The position numbers and the translations under genes are program-made. A stretch of 21,804 bases of DNA from a virus, in the IMG/VR virus record IMGVR_UViG_3300003332_000010, positions 1 to 21,804 of that record. The stretch is one strand, 5' to 3'. Below the pieces are notes generated by a model that did no database searches, was not told the DNA's origin, and was given only the letters and a program-made list of their open reading frames with translations. This document shows positions 1 to 7,653 of this stretch, piece by piece. How positions within the stretch are numbered: the first letter of the stretch is position 1; each line of letters opens with the position of its first letter.

Positions 1-30
1 ACCTATTTCAAGCCATGTCGCTATATCCAC
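1..30 (-). CDS. Possible 5' end of a further gene, cut by the window edge
   Basis: Reading leftwards, a GTG at 30 is preceded by a purine-rich SD (AAAGGGGG, five bases upstream) and opens a frame reading V/M-D-I-A-T-W-L-E-I-G up to the edge. A competing short frame starts with ATG at 67, itself behind a GAGGGAC SD, but stops after 19 codons at 8. The GTG frame is the better candidate because it stays open and has the stronger SD. With only ten codons visible no function can be assigned. Lysis genes often follow the tail genes, but nothing here proves that. Confidence 0.3.
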   Translation of the reverse strand, partial: MDIATWLEIG

Positions 31-76
31 AACGGCCCCCTTTGAAAAATGCTAGTGTCTCTGCCATGTTGTCCCT

Positions 77-1843
77 CTATTGTGTTGTTAAACTTCCTGT
101 ACCTGTTTGGAATTGTCCTGTTCCTTGTTGGGTGCTTCCTGTACGGACGGTACAAATACCTTCCGCTACAATAGCATCCCAGTTTGCTTCCACTTGCGTA
201 GTTGGGTAACCGATTGAAACGGGATCTCCATCTAGCTCTGTAAACCTACCAACTTTCGTGTATGGGGGAGTAGCTACTTTAATACAATCTGAATCCTCAT
301 CTGTTGGGTCAACTGGCCCCCATGTTACTCCGTAGTAAACACAGTCGGAGTTAGTGTATGGCGTACATACGTCGAGGTCTTCTCTGGTATCTGGAGTCAC
401 ACAAGGATCGTCAGCGGTATGTAGACCATACCCCTCTAACTCAAGGACATAAGTATTTAAGCGAGAGTAATTGACTGTCTCACAAACTTCTGGAATCATA
501 TACATTACAGCAAGGAATGCTCGTTGTGGCCCTAGTGAAGTTGCCATGTACTCAACCCCCGGCCTTGCTTGAGGGCCATCTATGTAGCCGTGTGGATCTT
601 TTTGTACCTTACTACCTTGTGCTGTAACACAAGTTCCTATAGCACCGTCATAACATCGACCATTTATCAAGGCACCCCAATAGGCACCATTGTACGAAGT
701 ACCTGATAACGTACCCCTATCGCCCCACACAGGACGAATATTTCCTTCATTAACCTGCCCCAATTCATGTGGCCCTATGTCTGTTCCTGTACTGCCAACT
801 CCCACACCAACACCTTTCAACACAGTCGAGTACGTGGTGTCAGTGAGCAATGAGGCCATCAATACCGCTGGCATATATTTGCCTGCTGATTGTGTAGCCC
901 CTTGGCCCCAGTACCTTGTGGTGTCTACTGGTTGATTTTGCACATCATGATAAAGATCCAATCCATACGTCAGCATGGCCGCTAAAGCAGCCTGTTTTTC
1001 CACTAACGGATCATCATCGGAGAATAGTTTCATTAAGTCATTAGTGAAGTCAACAGATACTGACGCACCATAATCATCAACGATTGTAGCAGCTCTAAAC
1101 GCTCTACCACCCTCGGAGTACCCTGATGAAACATCATAATGCACTCCGAATATTTCAGTATTATGTGACCACTTCTGCCTAATTTCTTCGTAATCCGCTA
1201 CAGTAGTTCCTGTTAGATATGATTTCTCAGGCAATCGTGTAAAGTCAAAGTCTGAAAGATTGAGCATCACCTTCGATTCCCCTGTCATGTTTGGGCGTAA
1301 CACTGTTGAACCAGCATTGTCAGGAACAGAGGCAAGGATCGTAACTACATTATACGCATCGGCACATTCACCAAGGATAGCAGATGTTCCGCATGGGCTT
1401 GTCGCACCTTCATCCCTCTGAATCGCAGCGAGTATTGATGTCACGGAGGTGTAAGTGATAGGAAGATTTGGAACAACGTTCTCAGAGGCATTGTAATTAC
1501 CGTAATTATTTACTCCACTTAGCAAACCCATAGACTCCATAACAGGATCAGCATCAGCGGTTATGGAGTCGCTACCTGTAATGGCAGTAATGGTTACATC
1601 AGTTTCTCCGTCTGCTGGAGCTATCCAGTAATCGCCATTCGCGAACTGCCCACACCTCGCATCTCCACTATTGCTATTGAAAGCCCAGCCGAAAACAGAG
1701 TCAACTGAATCTGCTGTTGTTGCTGTGACCGTCACGTTAATAGCTTGCCCTTCGCAGGGATTGGCTTGGCCTGTTGAGCCACAATCGCAAGCTCCGTAAG
1801 CTAGAGATGGAATGAGTAGAATGATAGGTATATATCTTATCAC
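77..1843 (-). CDS. Large exported protein of unknown function
   Basis: 588 aa, not recognised. The GTG start overlaps the TAG stop of the preceding gene by one base (TAGTG), with GGGG as SD. Residues 1-17 form a short hydrophobic signal peptide ending in AYG, followed by a Cys-rich start (ACDCGS). The C at 19 does not sit in a convincing lipobox, because -3 is Tyr, so ordinary signal peptidase cleavage is more likely. Further Cys residues are spread along the chain, as expected for disulphides in an exported protein. The middle third (about 280-420) looks helical with aromatic- and Gly-rich turns, loosely like alpha/alpha-barrel polysaccharide-active proteins; this is only an impression. The last 20 residues are a Gly/Gln/Thr-rich tail. 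It is the last complete gene of a run of signal-peptide genes after the tail fibre genes. It could be a virion surface protein, a glycan-degrading enzyme or a host surface protein. Confidence 0.75.
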   Translation of the reverse strand: MIRYIPIILLIPSLAYGACDCGSTGQANPCEGQAINVTVTATTADSVDSVFGWAFNSNSGDARCGQFANGDYWIAPADGETDVTITAITGSDSITADADPVMESMGLLSGVNNYGNYNASENVVPNLPITYTSVTSILAAIQRDEGATSPCGTSAILGECADAYNVVTILASVPDNAGSTVLRPNMTGESKVMLNLSDFDFTRLPEKSYLTGTTVADYEEIRQKWSHNTEIFGVHYDVSSGYSEGGRAFRAATIVDDYGASVSVDFTNDLMKLFSDDDPLVEKQAALAAMLTYGLDLYHDVQNQPVDTTRYWGQGATQSAGKYMPAVLMASLLTDTTYSTVLKGVGVGVGSTGTDIGPHELGQVNEGNIRPVWGDRGTLSGTSYNGAYWGALINGRCYDGAIGTCVTAQGSKVQKDPHGYIDGPQARPGVEYMATSLGPQRAFLAVMYMIPEVCETVNYSRLNTYVLELEGYGLHTADDPCVTPDTREDLDVCTPYTNSDCVYYGVTWGPVDPTDEDSDCIKVATPPYTKVGRFTELDGDPVSIGYPTTQVEANWDAIVAEGICTVRTGSTQQGTGQFQTGTGSLTTQ

Positions 1844-2445
1844 TATTCTACCCCATACATTGCTGCCCTTGCTGCTCCGGGTGTGGACTCAAAACGGACT
1901 ACGTTAAGACTCACATCCCACGCCAGTGCCTCATACCCTGGCTTTACGGTGGTCGAGGTTGCAGTCCATCGCAAGTAGTTGGTGTTCCCTGATTCGTTGT
2001 TCAGCGTTACAACTACCGCTTGGTTGTTTTCCACGGTCATAACAGAGTCAAGTGTTACTGGTACATCCAGAAAAGATGATGTGATTACTGAGCCAGCAAT
2101 AGTACCGTAAGAACCCACTTTTGTTGTCAAAGTTCTATTAAGATCAACCCCAGTGGTGTTCCACAGTTCTATGTATATAGTTTCTCCTGATATATCGCCA
2201 ACCTCTGCGAGGTTAAGTGTCATAGAACACACATCAAATGAGCTACCAGTGGTGTTTGTTATCCCCGCATAATACTCAGCAGAGGCTGTCTCCCCGATAT
2301 CAAATGCGGTTGAATGCTCTGCATGTTCGTAAAACGGTGTTGTATCGCAAACCACTGGTTCCCCACCAACCTCCTGATAATGAACCACACCCCACCCATA
2401 CGCCTGTACAGGTACTAAGAGGAGTGCTAAGAATAACCAGCGCAT
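1843..2445 (-). CDS. Exported beta-rich protein of unknown function
   Basis: 200 aa from the ATG at 2445, whose A overlaps the TGA stop of the preceding gene (TGATG). An in-frame TTG one codon earlier would add a single Met and is less likely. Residues 1-17 are a signal peptide (positive R2, Leu-rich core, AYG cleavage site). The mature part is rich in Thr, Ser, Val and Asn with alternating hydrophobic residues, typical of a beta-sandwich. A stretch around 80-140 (phrases such as IYIELWNTTG) resembles carbohydrate-binding or choice-of-anchor type domains, but I do not recognise a specific family. It shares its operon and signal-peptide style with the two preceding genes and the following one. 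Confidence 0.75.
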   Translation of the reverse strand: MRWLFLALLLVPVQAYGWGVVHYQEVGGEPVVCDTTPFYEHAEHSTAFDIGETASAEYYAGITNTTGSSFDVCSMTLNLAEVGDISGETIYIELWNTTGVDLNRTLTTKVGSYGTIAGSVITSSFLDVPVTLDSVMTVENNQAVVVTLNNESGNTNYLRWTATSTTVKPGYEALAWDVSLNVVRFESTPGAARAAMYGVE

Positions 2446-3116
2446 CAATTATTTTCCAATTGAATAGCAAGGGTACAAGCTGTAGCTGTAGTGCCAGCGG
2501 TACTAATATCCACATGAATCCAACTACCCGCAGCTGCAGCAGTCCAGCCAGAGATATCTACAGTATCAGTTGCAGCAGCAGCATTGTGAGCAATGGTTCC
2601 AGCGCTACTAAACGTACCACCAAGGGTAGCAGAGTATTGCACATCGTAAACGAGAACAGCCTCAGCACCATCACACCATGAGTAAGCGTTAGTCCATACT
2701 GATCCTGTTGGTATTCTAATGTTCTTCCCTGTTTCAGTTGCACTTACGTCTGAGTAAACAAGCTCTATCGTATTAACATCACCGTCAGCAGAGGCAACCG
2801 TTAATCCAATATCAGCATCCTTCAGGATTGTAGCATCCTTTGGTTCAAAGATTCCATCAAGGTGAACCTTGTAACTATCCGAACCATCCCACATGAGGTT
2901 TGTTTCTGCCGAATTAAGAATAAATTTAATCCCACTAAGAGTTTGTGTCCGCACCCATATTTTTGCTGTATCATCCCAAGATAGCAAGTCACCTTCTGTG
3001 GTACCGTCAGGAACAGGGTTTTCGGTCTGTGCTGTTCCATTCAGATAAAGTCCAGCCCATGCGACAACCGGGAGAGCAAGAAGTACGACAAGGAAAAGTG
3101 TTTTAATGATTCTCAT
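2445..3116 (-). CDS. Exported protein with tail-fibre-like composition
   Basis: 223 aa. The ATG at 3116 is chosen over an in-frame GTG at 3212 because a perfect GGAGGTG SD lies five bases before it and a signal peptide follows directly (MRIIKTLFLVVLLALP, cleavage after AWA at 21). The upstream stretch is explained by the preceding gene, which it overlaps by 14 bases. After the signal comes a segment of the kind found in phage tail fibres (PVPDGTTEGDLLSWDD, about 33-48), then an Asp-, Thr- and Ala-rich beta-like body with a C-terminal part resembling a small jelly-roll. Function unknown. A tail-fibre-like protein carrying a Sec signal is unusual, because virion proteins normally assemble in the cytoplasm. 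Confidence 0.75.
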   Translation of the reverse strand: MRIIKTLFLVVLLALPVVAWAGLYLNGTAQTENPVPDGTTEGDLLSWDDTAKIWVRTQTLSGIKFILNSAETNLMWDGSDSYKVHLDGIFEPKDATILKDADIGLTVASADGDVNTIELVYSDVSATETGKNIRIPTGSVWTNAYSWCDGAEAVLVYDVQYSATLGGTFSSAGTIAHNAAAATDTVDISGWTAAAAGSWIHVDISTAGTTATACTLAIQLENN

Positions 3117-3459
3117 AGTACACCTCCAAGGTGTAGGTTCTTGCGTTTGTATTCGCCCAGGTAATCCCCATGGAGTCACCAGATTTAACGGCCCTTGAGG
3201 TGTCCAATACAAAGTCTTTGACTGTGTTCATATCCTGAGTGTTGTAAATTACACCCGTTGTTCCCTGTCGAATAACCAAATCCTCAGCAGTTGCAGAGGC
3301 TGTATTCATTGTCAGTTCAACTGAAATTACTTTCACGTTACTCACGCCCCAATCAATCTCTTCACTTATTGCGCCTGATCCCGTAAAAACTCTCTTCTCA
3401 AATCCGTAAGCGGTTGAGGCCAGCAAGACCAAACAAAGTGCAGCAATTATTCTTTTCAT
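3103..3459 (-). CDS. Small exported protein, unknown
   Basis: 118 aa, ATG at 3459 behind an AGAGGT SD. Residues 1-19 form a signal peptide (MKR then an Ala/Leu core, cleavage after AYG). The mature protein of about 99 residues alternates hydrophobic and polar residues (VKVISVELTMN, LVIRQGTTGVIYN) and ends in TLEVYYENH, the pattern of a single beta-sandwich domain. No family is recognised. Its end overlaps the next gene by 14 bases, so the two are probably translationally coupled. Similar in style to small virion or surface beta-domains. Confidence 0.72.
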   Translation of the reverse strand: MKRIIAALCLVLLASTAYGFEKRVFTGSGAISEEIDWGVSNVKVISVELTMNTASATAEDLVIRQGTTGVIYNTQDMNTVKDFVLDTSRAVKSGDSMGITWANTNARTYTLEVYYENH

Positions 3460-3472
3460 TTTTTACCTCTTA

Positions 3473-3856
3473 TTATTTTATTTGTTTTATCTTCTTAAAA
3501 ATCTTCCAGCCTACAGTTGAAACAGCCGCAACATATACAGCACCTTTTACAAGCCTCCAGATTGTTGTCCAAAAGCCTTTCCCTGTCGATAAGTACACAG
3601 ACAGATTATATCCAAACATCATATTGCTTTTGATAAAAGCAACCCTTGTAGGCTCGCACAGGCTCCAGCATTCGTCGTGAGCATGGCAAATATGAGAACA
3701 CCGCATACCGCCAATAACTTCAGGAACTATCTTGTCCCCAATGCCATCACCAGCACCGCAAAAACTCGGATATTCGTTAATTTCTTTATCAAGAAACTCG
3801 AATCCTTCAGGGACTTGATATTGTATTCCGTGGAATTTCAGCATTGTTGTTTCCAT
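3473..3856 (-). CDS. Phospholipase A2-like protein with C-terminal hydrophobic segment
   Basis: 127 aa. Seen in the sequence: FCGAGDG at 32-38 matches the Cys-Gly-x-Gly calcium loop of secreted phospholipases A2, and CHAHDECW at 57-64 matches the C-x2-HD-x-C active-site helix, with H60 and D61 as the catalytic His and calcium-binding Asp. Extra Cys residues (53, 63, 67) could form the usual disulphides. The position where PLA2s often have a second Asp may be Asn (KSNMMFGYN), so full activity is uncertain. Residues 98-121 are hydrophobic and the end is Lys-rich, suggesting membrane association. No Sec signal is visible. The start may instead be the ATG at 3844, which has a GGA upstream. The gene follows the lipoprotein gene by one base. 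Possible roles are envelope attack during lysis or entry. Confidence 0.65.
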   Translation of the reverse strand: METTMLKFHGIQYQVPEGFEFLDKEINEYPSFCGAGDGIGDKIVPEVIGGMRCSHICHAHDECWSLCEPTRVAFIKSNMMFGYNLSVYLSTGKGFWTTIWRLVKGAVYVAAVSTVGWKIFKKIKQIK

Positions 3857-3857
3857 G

Positions 3858-4490
3858 TCAGAACTCTATGCTTGCCTTCTCACTGAGGCATGAACTTGGG
3901 GCAACGATTGCCATTCCTCGGCCTTCAACGTCTGATTGCTTGGCGATATAGCCGCCTTCTTCCCATCTGGTGCCGTTGTTGGTTACTTTTAAGTCTTCCT
4001 GGCACCCATCAACATTCAGGATAAATACAGCAGGATACTCTCTCATATTTTTCAGGGCGTACCATGTCGCACGATCCCCATTATGTCTGCCGTGATAATC
4101 AAGGTTTTCTTTTGTATTGCCAACAGGCGGCACTATTTCAGGATTTTGCACAGGAGGGACGATAGGATTTTTAAGCCCTGCGCCGATCATGCTTGTAATT
4201 CCTTCAAGCACCATCTCGGCTCCAGATTCAGCAAGTGACGCTGTAGAACCGTTTAAGCCCAAAGCAGTTGACGGGGAAACTTCCGTTGCCGGGTCATTGT
4301 CTGTGGTTTGTTCTGTGGTGCTTGTGGTCACTGCGTCAATGTCAGTAGGTGCAATAACAATCAGATTTCCACTACCTGAATTGGTAAATTGAATATTGTA
4401 ATCTTTCTCTGTAATGTTTCCGGTTGTGTCTGCTGTTGAGCAAGCACCGAGCATAAATAGCACTGCAAGCAGTGTGATTAAATTTTTCAC
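3858..4490 (-). CDS. Phage-encoded lipoprotein
   Basis: 210 aa from a GTG at 4490. This start is chosen because AAAGGAG lies seven bases upstream and a lipoprotein signal follows at once: VKNL, a hydrophobic core, and the lipobox LGAC with the lipidated Cys at 17. An in-frame ATG at 4526 would lie inside the preceding gene and put a charged extension before the signal. Residues 18-120 are low-complexity, Thr/Ser/Asp- and Pro-rich, with PPV repeats near 114-126, and look like an extended spacer. Residues 130-210 appear to be a folded C-terminal domain with two Cys (about 159 and 200). Known biology: such proteins are lipidated and held in the inner or outer membrane. Candidate roles are superinfection exclusion, receptor masking or lysis; none is shown. 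Confidence 0.78.
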   Translation of the reverse strand: MKNLITLLAVLFMLGACSTADTTGNITEKDYNIQFTNSGSGNLIVIAPTDIDAVTTSTTEQTTDNDPATEVSPSTALGLNGSTASLAESGAEMVLEGITSMIGAGLKNPIVPPVQNPEIVPPVGNTKENLDYHGRHNGDRATWYALKNMREYPAVFILNVDGCQEDLKVTNNGTRWEEGGYIAKQSDVEGRGMAIVAPSSCLSEKASIEF

Positions 4491-4504
4491 AGTATTGCTC
4501 CTTT

Positions 4505-5224
4505 TTAAATTCTTGGATCTGTCCAAGCCAACAGTTCTTCAAGGGTCATTGCAATAAGTTGAACTTTTAATATCCACCCCTCTTGCAACTTGGCTTTAAT
4601 ATGTGATTTTCCAGCACGAATAAACGTCTTGTATGCTGCAAGGTCTGACATTGGTAACATGATTGGAGAACCGTCAACCCTTGTCCATACCTTCAATTCA
4701 ACAGGGAAAAATGCTGAAACATCTACACCATCGTAGTCAAGTTCCGCATACAGGTTTTTTTCACCTTCGTAATTGCTTTGATCTTCCTTGTTAAGTCTTA
4801 TCTTTTGCCCGTTTTCGTCAGGATAAATCCAGCTAGTTTCAATCACTTCATTGGTTGTTGTGTCCACCCTATCAAGGGCGTCGAACAACACCTTGGATCT
4901 GTCTGTAACCCAAGTGCCACCTTCCCATTTTGGGTACACAATTTCTGACGGGTTAAGTACAGTTACGTTCTCCGGCAAAGGGCCAAGCTCATTAACTATC
5001 CCTTGTTCTACCGTTTCAGTGTTCCATACCTGCCTCCCCCGATGGTCTTCAACTAACGTCCAAGCATCACCACTAAACACAGCTTTTTGAAAATTCCCTG
5101 CTGATGGTGGTGGGGTTAGTGTCGCGTAAGCTGGAATCATTGGTTGCTGGCCAATCGGGTCAAGTCGAGCTGTTGAATCGCTGAGAAATTCCCCGGTAAT
5201 GTTGCTATAGTTGTATATTTGCAT
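4505..5224 (-). CDS. Tail fibre assembly-like protein
   Basis: 239 aa, ATG at 5224 with AGGAG five bases upstream. The N-terminal half has the hallmark arrangement of phage tail fibre assembly chaperones: a short start (MQIYNYSNITGEFL), then DP, IPAYATLTPPP around 31-41, then a GDAWTLVEDHRG motif near 53-64 and VW. The C-terminal part (about 130-239) resembles the DUF4376 type of extension often attached to these proteins (DGVDVSAFFPVELKVWTR, then a helical end with LEELLAWTDPRI). Known role: chaperones that help the trimeric tail fibre fold and may remain bound to it. It lies directly after the collar-domain fibre gene, the usual order. Confidence 0.75.
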   Translation of the reverse strand: MQIYNYSNITGEFLSDSTARLDPIGQQPMIPAYATLTPPPSAGNFQKAVFSGDAWTLVEDHRGRQVWNTETVEQGIVNELGPLPENVTVLNPSEIVYPKWEGGTWVTDRSKVLFDALDRVDTTTNEVIETSWIYPDENGQKIRLNKEDQSNYEGEKNLYAELDYDGVDVSAFFPVELKVWTRVDGSPIMLPMSDLAAYKTFIRAGKSHIKAKLQEGWILKVQLIAMTLEELLAWTDPRI

Positions 5225-5233
5225 GGTGGCTCC

Positions 5234-5911
5234 TTATTGAAATTTTGTGCAGTACATAGCAGAAATATTCCTGCCTCTGGTTTCGTTTCCGCCTGCTGCC
5301 CCAGTAGGTTGGTTAGTTATCCCACCCGACCCCCCTGTACCACCATAAATACCGTCACCATCGGGATAGTGATATGTGGAGTGATTGTGGGATTTAAACT
5401 GGTCTGCCTGTTTAGTTCCAACATTATCGCCTGTGGTGCCGTCACCTCGATCAGTACGACTTGCGGCGTCAGGGTCAGCACCACGACCATGATCGTAACC
5501 ACGTTTCCCTTCACCTCTATCGTCAGGAAGATTAAAAGAACTTCCACTGCCTCCGTACATATAGCCAAACACTGCGAACAGTGCGGCATATACGGTGGTG
5601 TCGAGAGTAGAGCCATCATTCTCCAAATAATCATCTGGTACGGTATCGGTTCGCCATTCAATACTTGTTCCAATCGGCACCCCTGACTGCTTCTGAAGTA
5701 TCCACCGGCCATCACCTGTATTATCGTCAGGATTAATTATATTAGGGCTCGACTCAACCGCTGTTTCTGAAGCATCGTAGGCATATGTTCTATCGTTTCC
5801 GTCACCGACAAGACACATATCTCCATCAGTAATCGAAGCAAGCAGAATCCCGTCAAGATCAGAGGCTCCACCGCCTGTAACTCCGTATGCAAAGTGTAAA
5901 ATATTTGCCAT
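5234..5911 (-). CDS. Tail collar-domain fibre/tip protein
   Basis: 225 aa, ATG at 5911 behind a strong GGAGGT SD. Residues 78-132 match the phage tail collar domain: PIGTSIEWRTDTVPDDYLENDG, a helix, then FNLPDDRGEGKRGYD. The C-terminal region has an SHNH motif (174-177), like the His-x-His metal-binding sites in tips of T4-type fibres, then a Gly-rich stretch and the typical ending GNETRGRNISAMYC. The N-terminal 70 residues include a small beta domain (AYDASETAV, DDNTGDGRWIL) of the sort often placed before collar domains. It is probably the receptor-contacting fibre or tip, acting with the assembly-like protein encoded next. Confidence 0.82.
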   Translation of the reverse strand: MANILHFAYGVTGGGASDLDGILLASITDGDMCLVGDGNDRTYAYDASETAVESSPNIINPDDNTGDGRWILQKQSGVPIGTSIEWRTDTVPDDYLENDGSTLDTTVYAALFAVFGYMYGGSGSSFNLPDDRGEGKRGYDHGRGADPDAASRTDRGDGTTGDNVGTKQADQFKSHNHSTYHYPDGDGIYGGTGGSGGITNQPTGAAGGNETRGRNISAMYCTKFQ

Positions 5912-6685
5912 CTAAACTACCTCCTGCCAAGCCAGCTCTATACTTGAGTGGCGAATATGTGCGTGTTTACCCTGTGGGCGTTTGGTCATTCGTGCGTAAA
6001 CCACCCACCGGAAATCATTATTATGGTCAACCAGCCACCATGCGGTAGGTCTGGATTTGATAACCCTGGAAACCTGCTGCATAAATGTATAGAAGTCGTC
6101 TTCCCGTTTAACTATCAACTCTCCTGCAAACGTCCGAACCACGTCCCTGTCTTTTGTGTAAAGTTCTCCGTTACTCAGGTCTTTGTTAATTGAATAATCT
6201 TTTTCTGATTCAGGAACTCCCCATTGCGGATTCACAAAGCAAAGAGCCAAGCCGCCTACGGCCTCACCGACTCGTAACGTCTGGCCAACCTGTGCCTGTA
6301 AAGTCACTTGGACAAAGACCGCCGCGTCTATGGGGTTCCATGATATCCATACAGCCCCCGTAATTCCGTCAAGCTCTTGAACAATGATATTTGACGGATA
6401 ATTTGCGGCAGCCAAAGACCAACCGTCGGCAAGCGACCAACCAGAAGCAAGCTCAAATACAGTCGGGTCATAGATTGAAGCCTCGACTGATAAGGCATTT
6501 GTGTTAAAAAGAACAAGTCCAGAACTTCCAGCCTTAATGTCAAAAGTGAGAGTTCCTGAATGTGTGTGATCTGCTTGCCATGGTTTTCCAGGGTGTCCGG
6601 TCAACAAGTTTGCTGTCGTATACCCACCGGTAAGCGTAGAACTTGCGGTAATTGAGGAAATCTTGTTTTCAGCTATTACTTTCAC
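5912..6685 (-). CDS. Tail tip/baseplate-region protein, unknown
   Basis: 257 aa, GTG start at 6685 sharing GTGA with the stop of the preceding gene; AGGT lies upstream. I do not recognise a family with certainty. The N-terminal half (ITASSTLTGGYTTANLLTGHPGKPWQA, then a beta-rich VLFNTNALSVEASIYD part) resembles discoidin-like or carbohydrate-binding beta-sandwiches found in distal tail proteins. The C-terminal half contains aromatic- and Arg-rich stretches (FRWVVYARMTKRPQ). By position between the tape measure/323-aa gene and the fibre genes, it is likely part of the tail tip. Confidence 0.7.
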   Translation of the reverse strand: MKVIAENKISSITASSTLTGGYTTANLLTGHPGKPWQADHTHSGTLTFDIKAGSSGLVLFNTNALSVEASIYDPTVFELASGWSLADGWSLAAANYPSNIIVQELDGITGAVWISWNPIDAAVFVQVTLQAQVGQTLRVGEAVGGLALCFVNPQWGVPESEKDYSINKDLSNGELYTKDRDVVRTFAGELIVKREDDFYTFMQQVSRVIKSRPTAWWLVDHNNDFRWVVYARMTKRPQGKHAHIRHSSIELAWQEVV

Positions 6686-7653
6686 GAAATAGTACCTCGC
6701 CCCTCAATTATTAAAGTCTCTCTATCTGCGCCAATGTTCATGTTTTTCTTGTGAACGTTAAAAACCGAGGTGATATCGTTGATTAGTGATTCGTCAAAAG
6801 CGGTTACTTCTGTGTTGAATCCTACCTCTGTTTCGATTGCTGCGACTTCAAGAGTAATTGTTCCTTTTTCGATTATTGTCTTGATATCTGCCAAAGCTGC
6901 TTCAATGTTTGATTGTGTTGAATGCCAAACCGAATTGACTGAATATTCTTTCCCTGAAGAATCCGAACCTGTAACAAAATAGTCACCGCCTTTTACGAGG
7001 CTCACAGCATTCCCACCCTGATATTTTGCCGGGGTGAACTCAAATTCAGACAATGAAAGAGTGGCATCGGAGTCAAGCAGATCCACAAGAAACAAAGTCC
7101 CGTCTACGATATGGAAAGCATGAGAAAAGAAAGCTGCAGCGTCTGCCATCAAGTCAATTACAAGAGCTTCAGAATCGTTTGTTTTAGAAATCGCAGGAGA
7201 AGGGGAACGCGCCAAACTGGTATCAAGCGTTAAATTCAAGACAGCAGCTCCGCAAGCCCAGGTAAAAGCATCGACAAGAGTACCGGAAAATACTTTTGAA
7301 TCGTCAGCAATGTCAAACTGTGGCCCGGCCACATCGTAAATCACGCTTACTTGATCGTAACTTTTCAGCGTTCCAGTGCCGTTACAGATCAAGTCCTTGC
7401 TGCTGTCATCGGCTCCGGTTTCAATTGTTAAGTCGATTTTTTGCGGTGGGGGCCAATCTGTGCTAAATGGAGTAGGTAAAAATTCAACAGTACCAAAACT
7501 CGGCTTGTAATAGCCTCCATGGTCGTGAGTAAGTGCCGTATTCAGATTAGAAACCCGAACCACCTCAGCATCCCAAAACGAGGCTTCAACAAGAAACTCT
7601 GTGCTTAATGTGTGGGCAGTTGCCCCTATGGTTGCGGTTATGTATATAGGCAT
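6682..7653 (-). CDS. Tail tip/baseplate-region protein, unknown
   Basis: 323 aa, ATG at 7653 overlapping the tape measure stop (TGATG), ending in a GTGA overlap with the next gene. The protein is beta-rich through residue 230 (IYITATIGATAHTLS, FLVEASFWDAEVVRVSN, DLTIETGADD) and then has a helical end with NIEAALADIKTIIEKG. No family is recognised. In HK97- and lambda-like phages this slot after the tape measure holds distal tail and hub proteins, so a structural tail-tip role is inferred from position only. Confidence 0.72.
   Translation of the reverse strand: MPIYITATIGATAHTLSTEFLVEASFWDAEVVRVSNLNTALTHDHGGYYKPSFGTVEFLPTPFSTDWPPPQKIDLTIETGADDSSKDLICNGTGTLKSYDQVSVIYDVAGPQFDIADDSKVFSGTLVDAFTWACGAAVLNLTLDTSLARSPSPAISKTNDSEALVIDLMADAAAFFSHAFHIVDGTLFLVDLLDSDATLSLSEFEFTPAKYQGGNAVSLVKGGDYFVTGSDSSGKEYSVNSVWHSTQSNIEAALADIKTIIEKGTITLEVAAIETEVGFNTEVTAFDESLINDITSVFNVHKKNMNIGADRETLIIEGRGTIS

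Noticed and set aside
3117-3212. N-terminal extension of the 223-aa exported protein to 3212
   Set aside because: It would put 32 residues before the signal peptide and overlaps the preceding gene; the perfect SD and signal at 3116 decide the start.
5219-5715. Long frames on both strands over the collar fibre gene
   Set aside because: The collar domain and its SD identify the correct frame; the others have Cys-rich or Val/Met-rich nonsense composition.
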